Below, one piece after another: positions 16,600-25,020 of a stretch of 64,000 bases of DNA (position 1 is the stretch's first letter; each line of letters begins with the position of its first letter). The notes below the pieces were generated by a model. The model had not been told where the DNA came from, searched no databases, and saw only the letters and a program-made list of their open reading frames with translations. The stretch covers positions 186,001 to 250,000 of the forward strand of contig NZ_JAMXHT010000004.1 of the NCBI RefSeq assembly GCF_023955655.1, in the 5' to 3' direction. The DNA comes from Ralstonia soli. Lineage in GTDB: Bacteria > Pseudomonadota > Gammaproteobacteria > Burkholderiales > Burkholderiaceae. The translations under genes and the position numbers were made by a program.

Positions 16600-17448
16600 A
16601 TGAACGCACCTGACACCGTGCACGCCAAGCGGCCCGAAGACATGGCCAGCAACCTCAGCCCCGAGGCCGCCGCCCGCTACCGGAACCTGCCGCGCCCGCC
16701 GCAGTTCGCCACCGTTGAGGAAGAGCGCCTGCACCGCAAGCAGCGCCTGGCCGCAGCGTTCCGGCTGTTCTCCAAATTCGGCTTCGACGAGGGCGTGGCG
16801 GGGCACATCACCGCGCGTGATCCGGAGCATACCGATAGCTTCTGGGTCAACCCGTTTGGCGTGCATTTCAGCCAAGTGACGGTGTCGAACCTGATCCGCT
16901 GCGACCACCACGGCAACGTGGTCGAGGGCGATTACCCCGTCAACGCAGCGGCGTTTGCCATCCACTCGCGCGTGCATGGCGCGCGGCCCGATGCGGTGGC
17001 AGCGGCGCATTCGCACAGCACGTATGGTCGCGCGTGGTCGACGCTCGGCCGCAAGCTCGATCCGCTCACGCAAGACGTGTGCGCTTTCTATGGCGACCAC
17101 GCCGTGTATGACGATTTCGGCGGCGTGGTGGTCGAGCTGGACGAAGGCCAGCGCATTGCCGAAGCGCTCGGCGACAACAAAGCCGCCATCCTGCAGAACC
17201 ACGGCCTGCTGACTGTTGGCAAGACGGTCGACGAAGCCGCCTGGTGGTTCATCACCATGGAGCGTTCCTGCCAGGTGCAGTTGCTGGCCGAAGCGGCCGC
17301 CGCCCGCACGGGCGAGGCCCCGCGCACGATTTCCGATGCGGCTGCGCGGCAGGCGTATTCCATCGTCGGCTCGGCGCAGGCTGGGTGGTTCCAGTTCCAG
17401 CCGCTGTACGCCCGCATCGTCCGCGAACAACCCGATCTGCTCGACTGA
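16600..17448 (+). CDS. Class II aldolase/adducin-family protein
   Basis: A 282-residue protein with the zinc-binding histidine pair in AAAHSHSTYGRAWS and the later NHGLLTVG histidine of the class II aldolase/adducin fold. The ATG at 16600 has GGAG nearby; a longer frame from 16513 runs back into the hairpin region and was rejected. The N-terminal 50 residues, including a PRPPQFATVEEER stretch, are seen in the Burkholderiales branch often annotated only as class II aldolase. Cytoplasmic metal-dependent C-C lyase or decarboxylase chemistry is expected. The neighbours (GST, SDR, alpha/beta hydrolase) suggest a role in degrading an unusual carbonyl compound. Confidence 0.86.
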   Translation: MNAPDTVHAKRPEDMASNLSPEAAARYRNLPRPPQFATVEEERLHRKQRLAAAFRLFSKFGFDEGVAGHITARDPEHTDSFWVNPFGVHFSQVTVSNLIRCDHHGNVVEGDYPVNAAAFAIHSRVHGARPDAVAAAHSHSTYGRAWSTLGRKLDPLTQDVCAFYGDHAVYDDFGGVVVELDEGQRIAEALGDNKAAILQNHGLLTVGKTVDEAAWWFITMERSCQVQLLAEAAAARTGEAPRTISDAAARQAYSIVGSAQAGWFQFQPLYARIVREQPDLLD

Positions 17449-17473
17449 TCGGTTCTCATACCCCGGAGCATCC

Positions 17474-18430
17474 ATGACGGACCTGATCCTGCATCACTAC
17501 GCCACCTCGCCGTTTTCGGAAAAGGTGCGCCTGATCCTCGGCTACAAGGACCAGCCGTGGAAGTCCGTTACGGTGCCCCCGATCCTGCCCAAGCCGGATG
17601 TGATGCCGCTCACCGGCGGCTACCGGCGTACTCCGTTCCTGCAGATCGGCGCGGATATCTACTGCGATACCGCGCTGATAGCGCAGGTGCTCGAATCGAT
17701 CCATCCGCTGCCCAAGCTCGTGCCGTCCGAGCATGCGGCGGCCGTGTTTGCGATGGCGCAATGGGCCGATACGACGCTGTTCTGGGCGACGGCCACGTTC
17801 GTGACGCAGCCGGCCGGCTTCCAGAGCCTGTTTGGCGGCGCCCCGGAAGAATTCGTCAAAGCGTTCGTGGAAGACCGCAAGGCGATGCGCGCGGGCGGAA
17901 CCGGCCTGCGCACACCGCTTCCGGAGGCTACATCCACGTTGCACGTTTTCCTGGCGCAGCTGGAGCGCCAGTTCGCCACCGGCGAGCACATCTTCCTGTT
18001 TGGTGAACAGCCGACGGTGGCGGATTTCTCCGTCTACCACTGCCTGTGGTTCATCCGTCGCGCGACGGCGGTGGCAGGCATCCTCGACGCACATCCGGAG
18101 GTGATGGCTTGGATGCATCGCGTCGCGGCCCTCGGTCATTCGCAGGCGCAGCCGATGACGTCGGCAGAAGCCCTCGACATCGCCAAGGCCGCCACACCGC
18201 GTGCGCTGACCGACACCAACGCCGCCTTCGACGGCAGCTACGGCCTGCCCAAGGGCACGCGCGTGACGGTGGCCGCGGTCGACTACGGTGTGGATCCCGT
18301 CGAGGGGGAACTGGTGGTCTCCACGCGCGACACGGTAGGCGTGCTGCGCGAAGACCCGCGCGTCGGCCAGGTGGTGGTGCATTTTCCGCGCGTGGGTTAC
18401 GCCGTGCGCAAGGTCGAGGCGGCGGGCTGA
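17474..18430 (+). CDS. Glutathione S-transferase family protein with extra C-terminal domain
   Basis: The ATG at 17474 follows a CGGAG box and gives 318 residues; longer frames from 17216 overlap the aldolase gene in another frame. Residues 1-80 form a thioredoxin-like GST N-domain (HHYATSPFSEKVRLIL, then the RRTPFLQIG proline turn and CDTALI). The all-helical C-domain ends near residue 230. About 75 further residues after DGSYGLPKGTRV look beta-rich and are absent from ordinary GSTs of about 210 residues. The serine in SPFSEKV is a candidate glutathione activator. It lies 25 bp after the aldolase gene and is probably co-transcribed. Substrate unknown. Confidence 0.86.
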   Translation: MTDLILHHYATSPFSEKVRLILGYKDQPWKSVTVPPILPKPDVMPLTGGYRRTPFLQIGADIYCDTALIAQVLESIHPLPKLVPSEHAAAVFAMAQWADTTLFWATATFVTQPAGFQSLFGGAPEEFVKAFVEDRKAMRAGGTGLRTPLPEATSTLHVFLAQLERQFATGEHIFLFGEQPTVADFSVYHCLWFIRRATAVAGILDAHPEVMAWMHRVAALGHSQAQPMTSAEALDIAKAATPRALTDTNAAFDGSYGLPKGTRVTVAAVDYGVDPVEGELVVSTRDTVGVLREDPRVGQVVVHFPRVGYAVRKVEAAG

Positions 18431-18488
18431 CACGCCTTTGCCATCTCGATTGCCTTTTCTCTACTACAACGACATCAGTGAGACACAT

Positions 18489-19391
18489 ATGAAGCAATTC
18501 GCAGGCGGTGTGGCCGTCATCACGGGCGGTGCGTCGGGTTTCGGCAAGGAGTTCGCCAAGAACGCGGCCGGGTTGGGCATGAAGCTGGTACTAGCCGATA
18601 TCCAGCAGGATGTATTGGACGCAACCGTCGCCGAGTTCGCAGCGCAGGGCGTGGAAGTGATTGGCCTGCGTGTCGACGTGTCGAAGGTGGAAGACGTACA
18701 GGCGCTGGCCGATGCCGCCATGAAGGCGTTCGGCAAGGTCAACCTGTTGTTCAACAACGCGGGGGTGGGCGCCGGCGGGCTGATCTGGGAGAACACCGAG
18801 CGCGACTGGGATTGGGTGCTGGGCGTGAACCTGCACGGTGTGATCCACGGCGTGCGCATCTTCACGCCACTGATGTTGGAAGCTGCGAAGAAGGACCCGT
18901 CGTACGAGGGCCATATCGTTAACACGGCGTCGATGGCGGGGCTGCTGAATGCGCCGGCCATGGGCATCTACAACGTATCCAAGCATGCGGTGGTGGCGCT
19001 GTCCGAATCGCTGTACCAGGATTTGAGCTTGGTGACGGAGCAGATTCATTGCTCCGTGCTGTGCCCGTACTTTGTGCCGACGGGCATCACGCAGTCGCAT
19101 CGCAATCGTCCGCAGGATCTCGCGAATAACGCGCCGCCCACCAAGTCACAACTCGTGGCGCAAGCCATGACGGACAAGGCCGTCAGCTCCGGCAAGGTGA
19201 CGGCCGAGCAAGTCGGCCAGATGACCTTCGATGCGATCCGCAACGCGGGCTTCTACATCTACTCGCACCCGCATGCGCTGGCGCCGGTGCAGCACCGCTT
19301 TGAAGACATCATCTCGCAGCGCAATCCGTCCGACCCGTTCGAGAGCAAGCCGGACGTGCGTGCGCGCCTGGTGGATGCGCTGCGCGGGTAA
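18489..19391 (+). CDS. SDR-family oxidoreductase
   Basis: A 300-residue short-chain dehydrogenase with TGGASGFG near residue 14, NNAG, and active-site Tyr161/Lys165 in YNVSK. The longer C-terminal part (PYFVPTGITQSHRNRPQ and a final QRNPSDPFESKPDVR) places it in the group often annotated as SDR family oxidoreductase acting on bulky alcohols. The ATG at 18489 was preferred to a start at 18438 because the family begins just before the cofactor loop; the ribosome binding site is poor. It sits 58 bp after the GST gene. NAD(P) preference is not determined here. Confidence 0.88.
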   Translation: MKQFAGGVAVITGGASGFGKEFAKNAAGLGMKLVLADIQQDVLDATVAEFAAQGVEVIGLRVDVSKVEDVQALADAAMKAFGKVNLLFNNAGVGAGGLIWENTERDWDWVLGVNLHGVIHGVRIFTPLMLEAAKKDPSYEGHIVNTASMAGLLNAPAMGIYNVSKHAVVALSESLYQDLSLVTEQIHCSVLCPYFVPTGITQSHRNRPQDLANNAPPTKSQLVAQAMTDKAVSSGKVTAEQVGQMTFDAIRNAGFYIYSHPHALAPVQHRFEDIISQRNPSDPFESKPDVRARLVDALRG

Positions 19392-19418
19392 CTCTCTCAC
19401 CAACCCTCCGGAATCGCC

Positions 19419-20339
19419 ATGGACACTGCCGCCGCCATCACTGAATCGCAATTCGCCGATCTGCCCAACGGCACGCGGCTGCATTACGCCAGCGCGGGCA
19501 AGCGCGGTGCGCCGCTGATGCTGTTCGTGCATGGCTTTCCGGAGTTCTGGTACGAGTGGGAAGCGCAGCTTGCTGCGTTTGGCGACACGCACTTTGCCGT
19601 GGCGCCGGACATGCGCGGGTTCAACCTGTCGAGCAAGCCGGCCGCGGTGGATGCGTATCGCCCGAAATTCCTGGTGCAGGATCTTGTGCAGTTCATCACG
19701 GCGCTCGGCTATGAGCGCGCCATCGTGGTCGCGCACGACTGGGGCGGGGCGATCTGCTGGAACCTCGCCATCCAGCATCCGGAGCTGGTCGAACGGCTGG
19801 TGATCATCAATTCGCCGCACCCTTGGGTGTTTGCCAATGCGCTGCTGAGCGATCCGGCGCAGCAGGCGTCGTCGGCGTACATGAACTGGCTGCGCAAGCC
19901 GGGTTCGGAAGAGGCTCTTGCCGCCAACGAGTTCGAGAAGCTCGAAGGCTTCTTCCACGGCATGGGCCAGCCGGTGGCCGAGTGGTTCACGCCGGAGGTG
20001 CGGGCGCGCTATCACGCTGCCTGGAGCCGGCCGGGCGAGGGCGGCTCGCATGGTCTGACAGGCGGCGTGAACTACTACCGCGCCTCGCCATTGCATCCGC
20101 CCACCGAAGGCACGGCACCGCTGCGCATCGACCAGATGCCGCCGGAAGCGTTTGTCGTGAAGGTGCCCACGCTGGTGATCTGGGGTGAAATGGACATGGC
20201 ACTGCCCAAGAGCCTGCTCAATGGGCTAGAGCGCTTCATTCCGGATATGCAGCTCGAACGCATTCCCAACGGCACGCACTGGGTGGTCCATGAGCAGCCG
20301 GAGCGCATCACTGCGCTGATCCGGCCGTTTGTTTCGTAG
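19419..20339 (+). CDS. Alpha/beta hydrolase, epoxide hydrolase / haloacid dehalogenase-like
   Basis: A 306-residue alpha/beta hydrolase using aspartate as nucleophile: Asp107 in VAHDWGGAICW, as in soluble epoxide hydrolases and fluoroacetate dehalogenases, not serine as in esterases. The oxyanion motif HGFPEFWYEW lies near residue 35 and the catalytic His287 is in GTHWVVHEQPE. It would open an epoxide or remove a halide by a covalent ester intermediate. It lies 28 bp after the SDR gene and closes this plus-strand series, converging with the alcohol dehydrogenase gene. The split between epoxide and halide substrates cannot be made confidently from sequence alone. Confidence 0.88.
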   Translation: MDTAAAITESQFADLPNGTRLHYASAGKRGAPLMLFVHGFPEFWYEWEAQLAAFGDTHFAVAPDMRGFNLSSKPAAVDAYRPKFLVQDLVQFITALGYERAIVVAHDWGGAICWNLAIQHPELVERLVIINSPHPWVFANALLSDPAQQASSAYMNWLRKPGSEEALAANEFEKLEGFFHGMGQPVAEWFTPEVRARYHAAWSRPGEGGSHGLTGGVNYYRASPLHPPTEGTAPLRIDQMPPEAFVVKVPTLVIWGEMDMALPKSLLNGLERFIPDMQLERIPNGTHWVVHEQPERITALIRPFVS

Positions 20340-20350
20340 CGCGCTCGGCG

Positions 20351-21499
20351 TTACATCGACTCCGCCAGCATGCGGCGGTAGTCGTCCGCCGTGGCGATGC
20401 GCGGGTTGGTTTTGTGGCAGTGGTCGAGCAGGGCGCCTTCCACCACGTGCTCCAGCGCATCCTCCGGTACGCCCATCTGGCGCAAACCGGTCGGCAGGCC
20501 CAGGCGCGCGGTCAGGTCGTGCACGGCCTGGGCGAGATCGGCGCCGGCCGGCAGGTTCATCACGCGGCGCATGCGCGCGTAGCGGTTGTCCCGCACCACG
20601 GTTTCCGCCGTCTCGTTAAAGCGCAGCACCGCCGGCAGCACGACCGCGTTGAGCGTGCCATGGTGCAGCCCCGTCTTGCCGTTCACCTTCACGCCGCCCA
20701 GCGGGTGCGACAGCGAATGCACGCACCCTAGCCCCTTCTGGAACGCCATCGCGCCTTGCATCGATGCGCTCATCATGTTCAGCCGGGCATCGCGGTCTGA
20801 ACCGTCCCGCGTGGCACGTTCGATGTTGGCCCAGGCACGCTCCAGGCCGTCCAGTGCGATGCCGTCGGCGGGCGGGTTGAAGGCCGGCGCCAGGAACGTC
20901 TCAATGCAATGCGCGATGGCATCCATGCCGGTGGCAGCCGTCAACGCGGGCGGCAGGCCGAGCGTCAGTTCCGCATCGCAGATGGCTGATTTGGGCAACA
21001 AATGCCACGAGTGGAAACCGAGCTTGCGGCCGTCTTCCAGGATGATGATGGCGCCGCGCGCCACTTCGCTGCCGGTGCCGGCTGTCGTGGGAATGGCGAT
21101 CAGCGGCGCCGCGGCTTCCGTGATCTTTGTGCTGCCGCCCTCGATGGTGGCGTAGGTGGTGAGCGGCTCGGGGTGGGTCGCCGCAATGGCAATGCCCTTG
21201 GCCAGGTCGATCGATGAGCCGCCGCCGATGGCGATCAGCCCGTCGCAGCCGGTGTCCTTGTACTGCGCGGTGGCCTTCAACACCATCGCCTCTGTCGGGT
21301 TGGAGGGCGTCTCGTCGAACACGGTGACGGGCAAGCCGCCCGTGGCATCGATGGCCCGCTGCGCCAGCCCGGCAGCGGCCACACCTTTGTCGGTCACGAT
21401 CATCGGCCGGCGGATGCCCACACGTGCGCATTCGCTTTTCAGTTCGTTGATGGTGCCGAAGCCAAGGTGAACGTGGGTAAGGTAGAAGATGAGGGCCAT
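20351..21499 (-). CDS. Iron-containing alcohol dehydrogenase
   Basis: The start at 21499 has GGAG 9 bp upstream and begins MALIFYLTHVHLGFG, giving 382 residues; an upstream in-frame ATG would run into the promoter. Type III (iron) alcohol dehydrogenase features are present: GGGSSIDLAKG for NAD(P) binding, then the metal ligands in MDAIAHCIETFLAP, GCVHSLSHPLGG and HHGTLNAVVLP. It would interconvert an alcohol and aldehyde, or reduce maleylacetate-type substrates, in the cytoplasm. It is divergently transcribed from an esterase gene across an operator-bearing promoter that matches the one before the beta-oxidation operon. Confidence 0.9.
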   Translation of the reverse strand: MALIFYLTHVHLGFGTINELKSECARVGIRRPMIVTDKGVAAAGLAQRAIDATGGLPVTVFDETPSNPTEAMVLKATAQYKDTGCDGLIAIGGGSSIDLAKGIAIAATHPEPLTTYATIEGGSTKITEAAAPLIAIPTTAGTGSEVARGAIIILEDGRKLGFHSWHLLPKSAICDAELTLGLPPALTAATGMDAIAHCIETFLAPAFNPPADGIALDGLERAWANIERATRDGSDRDARLNMMSASMQGAMAFQKGLGCVHSLSHPLGGVKVNGKTGLHHGTLNAVVLPAVLRFNETAETVVRDNRYARMRRVMNLPAGADLAQAVHDLTARLGLPTGLRQMGVPEDALEHVVEGALLDHCHKTNPRIATADDYRRMLAESM

Positions 21500-21573
21500 G
21501 CGTTGTCTCCGGATGGTGTTGTTCGTCCACGTCGCCCGTCTTGTTCTGCGGGCGTGGTTCAATGGAGTCCCTG

Positions 21574-21602
21574 ATAATAGCCAAATTAGAACGATCGTTC
21601 AG
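21574..21602 (-). promoter_or_regulatory. Promoter with perfect TetR-like operator palindrome
   Basis: On the minus strand CTGAAC (-35), a 17-bp spacer and TATTAT (-10). GAACGATCGTTC at 21589-21600 is a perfect 12-bp palindrome covering the -35 region and lies only 14 bp before the esterase start on the other strand. The arrangement matches the promoter at 6344-6372 in spacing and in 22 of 29 bases. Confidence 0.65.
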
Positions 21603-21613
21603 TTAACGCCCTC

Positions 21614-22588
21614 ATGCAGTCCCTGTCTCTCGACCCGCACGTCGCCCAGTTGCTCGATCTGGTGGCGCGTGCCAAGCGGCCGCCACTGAATGCGCTGGAC
21701 CCAGCCGACGCCAAGATCGCCTACGAAAAGAGCAGTCCCATTGTCGACATCCCGGCCATTCCGCTGGAATCGGTGCATGACCTGACAATCACGGCGCGCG
21801 ATGGCTATGTCATTCCCATCCGCACGTATGCCGCGCGCGAGGCAAGCTGGGCCGATCCGCTGCCGCTGCTGGTGTATTTCCACGGCGGTGGTTTCACCGT
21901 GGGCAGCATCAAGACGCACGATCAGCTTTGCCGCTCACTTGCAGCCAAGTCCGGGGCGATGGTGTTGTCGGTCGATTATCGGCTGGGGCCCGACTGGAAA
22001 TTCCCCACCGCAGCGAACGACGCCTTCGACGTACTGCAGTGGGTGTTCGATGAAGCGGCCATCATCGGCGCCGACCCCGCGCGCATCGCATTCGGTGGCG
22101 ACAGCGCGGGCGGTACGCTGGCCGCTGTCACGGCGATCGAGGCACGCAACCGCGGCCTTGCACCGGTCCTGCAACTGCTGATCTACCCTGGCACCACTGC
22201 GCGCGAGAGCACTGCATCGCATCGTGAATTTGCCGAGGGCTATCTGCTCACGCAGGAGATGATCCACTGGTTCTTCTCGCAGTACCTGCGCACCGATGCC
22301 GACCGTGACGACTGGCGCTTCGCTCCACTGGATGCCGGCGGTCACGGCGCCGATGTCACCGGCGTGTGCCCCGCATGGATCGCGGTTGCGGGCTTCGACC
22401 CGATCCGCGATGCCGGCATCGGCTACGCGAACAAACTGCGCGCGGCAGAGGTGCCCGTCGAACTGAAGCTGTACGAAGGCATGATCCACGACTTCTTCAA
22501 GATCGGCCGCTTTGTGCCGGCAGTAGAAGACGCACACCGCGATGCCGCCGACGCGCTGCGCCGCGCATTCGGCACCGAGGCCGAGTGA
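21614..22588 (+). CDS. Alpha/beta hydrolase, hormone-sensitive-lipase-type esterase
   Basis: A 324-residue serine esterase of the HSL (family IV) group. The oxyanion motif HGGG starts at His90 and the nucleophile is Ser164 in GGDSAGGTLA. The acid and base are expected in the FDPIRDAG and MIHDFFK stretches. It would hydrolyse short acyl esters in the cytoplasm. The start lies within 14 bp of the operator palindrome, so the same repressor could control it together with the divergent dehydrogenase. No strong ribosome binding site is seen; the mRNA may have a very short leader. The gene is followed 41 bp later by a GNAT gene. Confidence 0.88.
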   Translation: MQSLSLDPHVAQLLDLVARAKRPPLNALDPADAKIAYEKSSPIVDIPAIPLESVHDLTITARDGYVIPIRTYAAREASWADPLPLLVYFHGGGFTVGSIKTHDQLCRSLAAKSGAMVLSVDYRLGPDWKFPTAANDAFDVLQWVFDEAAIIGADPARIAFGGDSAGGTLAAVTAIEARNRGLAPVLQLLIYPGTTARESTASHREFAEGYLLTQEMIHWFFSQYLRTDADRDDWRFAPLDAGGHGADVTGVCPAWIAVAGFDPIRDAGIGYANKLRAAEVPVELKLYEGMIHDFFKIGRFVPAVEDAHRDAADALRRAFGTEAE

Positions 22589-22629
22589 GTTGATCCCATC
22601 CCGATTTTCGAAGCACTGAACCCCGAAAT

Positions 22630-23076
22630 ATGACTGCTCCCGAATCTGTCCATCCCCTTGCCGGCGTTCAAGTCGACCGCTGGGACGCCGTGCGTGAAGA
22701 CGCCCGCGCCATCCGCTACGACGTGTTTGTCATCGAGCAGGGCGTGCCCGTCGAACTGGAATGGGACGAATGGGACGACCAGTGCTGGCATGCGCTGGCG
22801 CGTGATACGGCCGGTCGCGCAGTGGCCACCGGCCGTCTGTTGCCCGATGGCCATATCGGACGCATGGCGGTGCGCAAGGAGGCGCGCGGCACCGGCGTTG
22901 GCGCGCGCGTGCTGGAAGCGCTGATCGACAAAGCCCGCTCGCTCGGTTACCCCGAGCTGATCCTGAACGCGCAAACCCACGCGATGCCGTTCTATGTGCG
23001 CGCCGGCTTTACGGCTGAGGGCGCGGAGTTTGAAGAGGCCGGCATTCCGCACCGGACCATGCGCCGCGTCCTGTAG
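22630..23076 (+). CDS. GNAT-family N-acetyltransferase (ElaA-like)
   Basis: A 148-residue single-domain GNAT. The acetyl-CoA pyrophosphate loop is RGTGVGARVLEAL near residue 85, preceded by the beta-strand HIGRMAVRKEA and followed by LNAQTHAMPFYVRAGF, the typical fourth/fifth GNAT motif. The N-terminus (IRYDVFVIEQGVPVELEWDEWD) matches the ElaA/YjdJ-type subgroup often described as conserved N-acetyltransferase. It would acetylate an amine of unknown identity in the cytoplasm. It is probably read through from the esterase gene and meets the LysR gene end-to-end, with 5 bp between stops. Confidence 0.86.
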   Translation: MTAPESVHPLAGVQVDRWDAVREDARAIRYDVFVIEQGVPVELEWDEWDDQCWHALARDTAGRAVATGRLLPDGHIGRMAVRKEARGTGVGARVLEALIDKARSLGYPELILNAQTHAMPFYVRAGFTAEGAEFEEAGIPHRTMRRVL

Positions 23077-23081
23077 GCCGG

Positions 23082-23987
23082 TTATACGTTGATCGCCTGG
23101 GCGGCCCGCATAATCGCTGCAATGGCCGCCTGCGCTGCCGGCGATGCGGTCCTGCCGCGCAACCGCACAATGCCCGTGGTGGAAGGCGGCGACAACCAGC
23201 CCTTCACCGCCAGTCGGACCAGCGTGCCGGACTCCAACTCTTCCTGCACTGCAGCGTCTGTTGCGCCCAGCACGGTATCCGTGGTGAGGGCCACCGTCTT
23301 GAGCACGCCGTAGTTGTCGCACTCCAGCGCAATGCTGGCCTCCTGGCCGGCGGGCAGGCCCAGCAACATCGCGAGATCCAGCTTGGACGGGCTCAGCAGC
23401 TTCGGCACGGCAATGCCGTATTCCCATACCTCCTGCAGCGTATGCTTACGCGCGGTCAGCGGATGTCCCGCCCGTGCGTACAGATGCGGCGGCTGGCCTC
23501 CGATGGGCTGGATGTCGAGCGCCGCGTCTTTGGGCATGTCGCGCACGTCGGCGGCGAAAAATTCGATGCTCTCGCTGCGCAGGCTTTCCAGCAATTGCAT
23601 CCAGTTGCCCACTTCCATGCGCAGCGCCACTTGCGGATGCTGCTGCCGCAACTCGCGCAGCGCCTGCGGCATGAGTGTGGCTGTAAGCAGCGGCCCCACG
23701 CCGAAGGCCGTGTCGCCCAGTTGGCTGTCGCGATAGAGATCGACATCGCGCTGCAGGCAACGTGCCTCGAACAGCAGCCGCCGGGCGCGCTCGATGACGA
23801 ATTCACCGGCAGGGGTGGGGCGCACATCTCCTGTTTCCCGATCGAACAGGCGGATACCGAGATCCTCCTCGATGGCCTGGATGCTGCGGCTGAAGGCGGG
23901 CTGGCTCAGGTAGACCTGCTCTGCGGCGCGAGCAAAGTGCAGCGTGTCAGCCAGCGCGACGACGTGATTCAGGCGGCGCAGATCCAT
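23082..23987 (-). CDS. LysR-family transcriptional regulator
   Basis: A 301-residue LysR regulator. The winged helix-turn-helix occupies residues 1-65 (MDLRRLNHVVALADTLHFARAAEQVYLSQPAFSRSIQ), and an effector-binding domain covers the remaining residues. It is divergent from the membrane hydroxylase gene across a 106-bp gap with clear dyads, the classic layout of a LysR regulator and its target. It probably activates that gene and represses itself. The inducer cannot be deduced. Confidence 0.9.
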   Translation of the reverse strand: MDLRRLNHVVALADTLHFARAAEQVYLSQPAFSRSIQAIEEDLGIRLFDRETGDVRPTPAGEFVIERARRLLFEARCLQRDVDLYRDSQLGDTAFGVGPLLTATLMPQALRELRQQHPQVALRMEVGNWMQLLESLRSESIEFFAADVRDMPKDAALDIQPIGGQPPHLYARAGHPLTARKHTLQEVWEYGIAVPKLLSPSKLDLAMLLGLPAGQEASIALECDNYGVLKTVALTTDTVLGATDAAVQEELESGTLVRLAVKGWLSPPSTTGIVRLRGRTASPAAQAAIAAIMRAAQAINV

Positions 23988-24008
23988 GGCGTTGCGTCCC
24001 GTGCATTG

Positions 24009-24034
24009 AATGGATGTCCATTATGCATTGGACG
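24009..24034. promoter_or_regulatory. LysR-type operator dyads in divergent intergenic region
   Basis: AATGGA-TG-TCCATT (24009-24022) is a dyad with 6-bp arms. It overlaps a second TCCA...TGGA dyad centred on the palindrome ATGCAT. The position between the divergent LysR and hydroxylase genes fits a regulator binding site; the binding itself is inferred. Confidence 0.5.
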
Positions 24035-24093
24035 CATTGAGTTGCCACTCCTAGCATCATCTGCACAACACATCCAATGCGAGGAGACACCCC

Positions 24094-24996
24094 GTGAGTT
24101 CGCACATGGAGCACGCCCTGATCGTCGCCTGCCTTCTTGGCTTTACGGCCATGGAATTCATCAGCCGGCGCTATCAGGCCAACGTGCGCGGCCGCGCAAC
24201 GGCCAACGACGCCTGGCTTGAGGCGCTCATGTTCATCAGCCTGCTCGCCGTGACGCAGCCGATTGCGCTGCTGGGCAGCAACGCGCTGTGCAACTGGCTC
24301 ATCCCGGCGCAGCACAATGTTTGGGCAGAGCTCCCGTGGTGGGCCATGGCCGGGCTGCTGCTGATCGGCGACGATCTGACGCAATACCTGTGGCACCGCG
24401 CCTCGCACACGCCGCTGCTGTGGCCGCTGCACCGCGCGCATCACAGCGCTTCGTACATGAGCGTGCGCATCACGTACCGCAACAACTTCTTCTACTACCT
24501 GATGATGCCGGGCCTGTGGATCGGCGGCGTGGCGGTGTACCTGGGCTTTGGGCCCGTGTATGCGGCGTATCTGGTGGTCAAGCTGGCCGTCATCATCGGT
24601 GCGCACTGCGCGTGGCCGTGGGACGCGCCGCTGTATCGCATCCGTGCGCTGCGTCCGCTGATGTGGGTGATCGAACGCACGATTTCCACGCCGGCCACGC
24701 ACTGGGCGCACCATGCGCTCACCAATGCCGATGGCATCGGCCACTACAAGGGCAATTTCGGCAACCTGCTGTTCTTCTGGGATGTGCTGTTCGGCACGGC
24801 CCACATCACGCGCAAGTACCCTGCGCAGATCGGTCTGCAGGACGACGCGCTGTTTGGCGCCGAACCGTGGACGGCGCAGATGTTCTATCCGCTGGTGCAC
24901 TCCAAGCGCGAGCACTCGGCGCTGCGCCCGGGCGGCGCGGCCATCACCGAAATGGAAGAGGAACAGCTCGCCGCTACCAAGCAGGAAGCGGCCTGA
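24094..24996 (+). CDS. Sterol desaturase/fatty acid hydroxylase-family membrane protein
   Basis: A GTG start with an ideal GAGGAG box 7 bp upstream gives 300 residues; the next ATG, 4 codons in, lacks such spacing. The di-iron histidine clusters of the fatty acid hydroxylase superfamily are present: His101-x3-His105, His113-x2-His116-His117 (HRAHHSASYM) and a C-terminal HWAHHALTNADGIGH. About four membrane segments flank them. It would insert oxygen or a double bond into a lipid at the inner membrane using O2. It is divergent from the LysR gene and probably its target. The lipid substrate is unknown. Confidence 0.88.
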   Translation: MSSHMEHALIVACLLGFTAMEFISRRYQANVRGRATANDAWLEALMFISLLAVTQPIALLGSNALCNWLIPAQHNVWAELPWWAMAGLLLIGDDLTQYLWHRASHTPLLWPLHRAHHSASYMSVRITYRNNFFYYLMMPGLWIGGVAVYLGFGPVYAAYLVVKLAVIIGAHCAWPWDAPLYRIRALRPLMWVIERTISTPATHWAHHALTNADGIGHYKGNFGNLLFFWDVLFGTAHITRKYPAQIGLQDDALFGAEPWTAQMFYPLVHSKREHSALRPGGAAITEMEEEQLAATKQEAA

Positions 24997-25020
24997 GTTG
25001 TACGCCGCTTGTCGTAGGAC

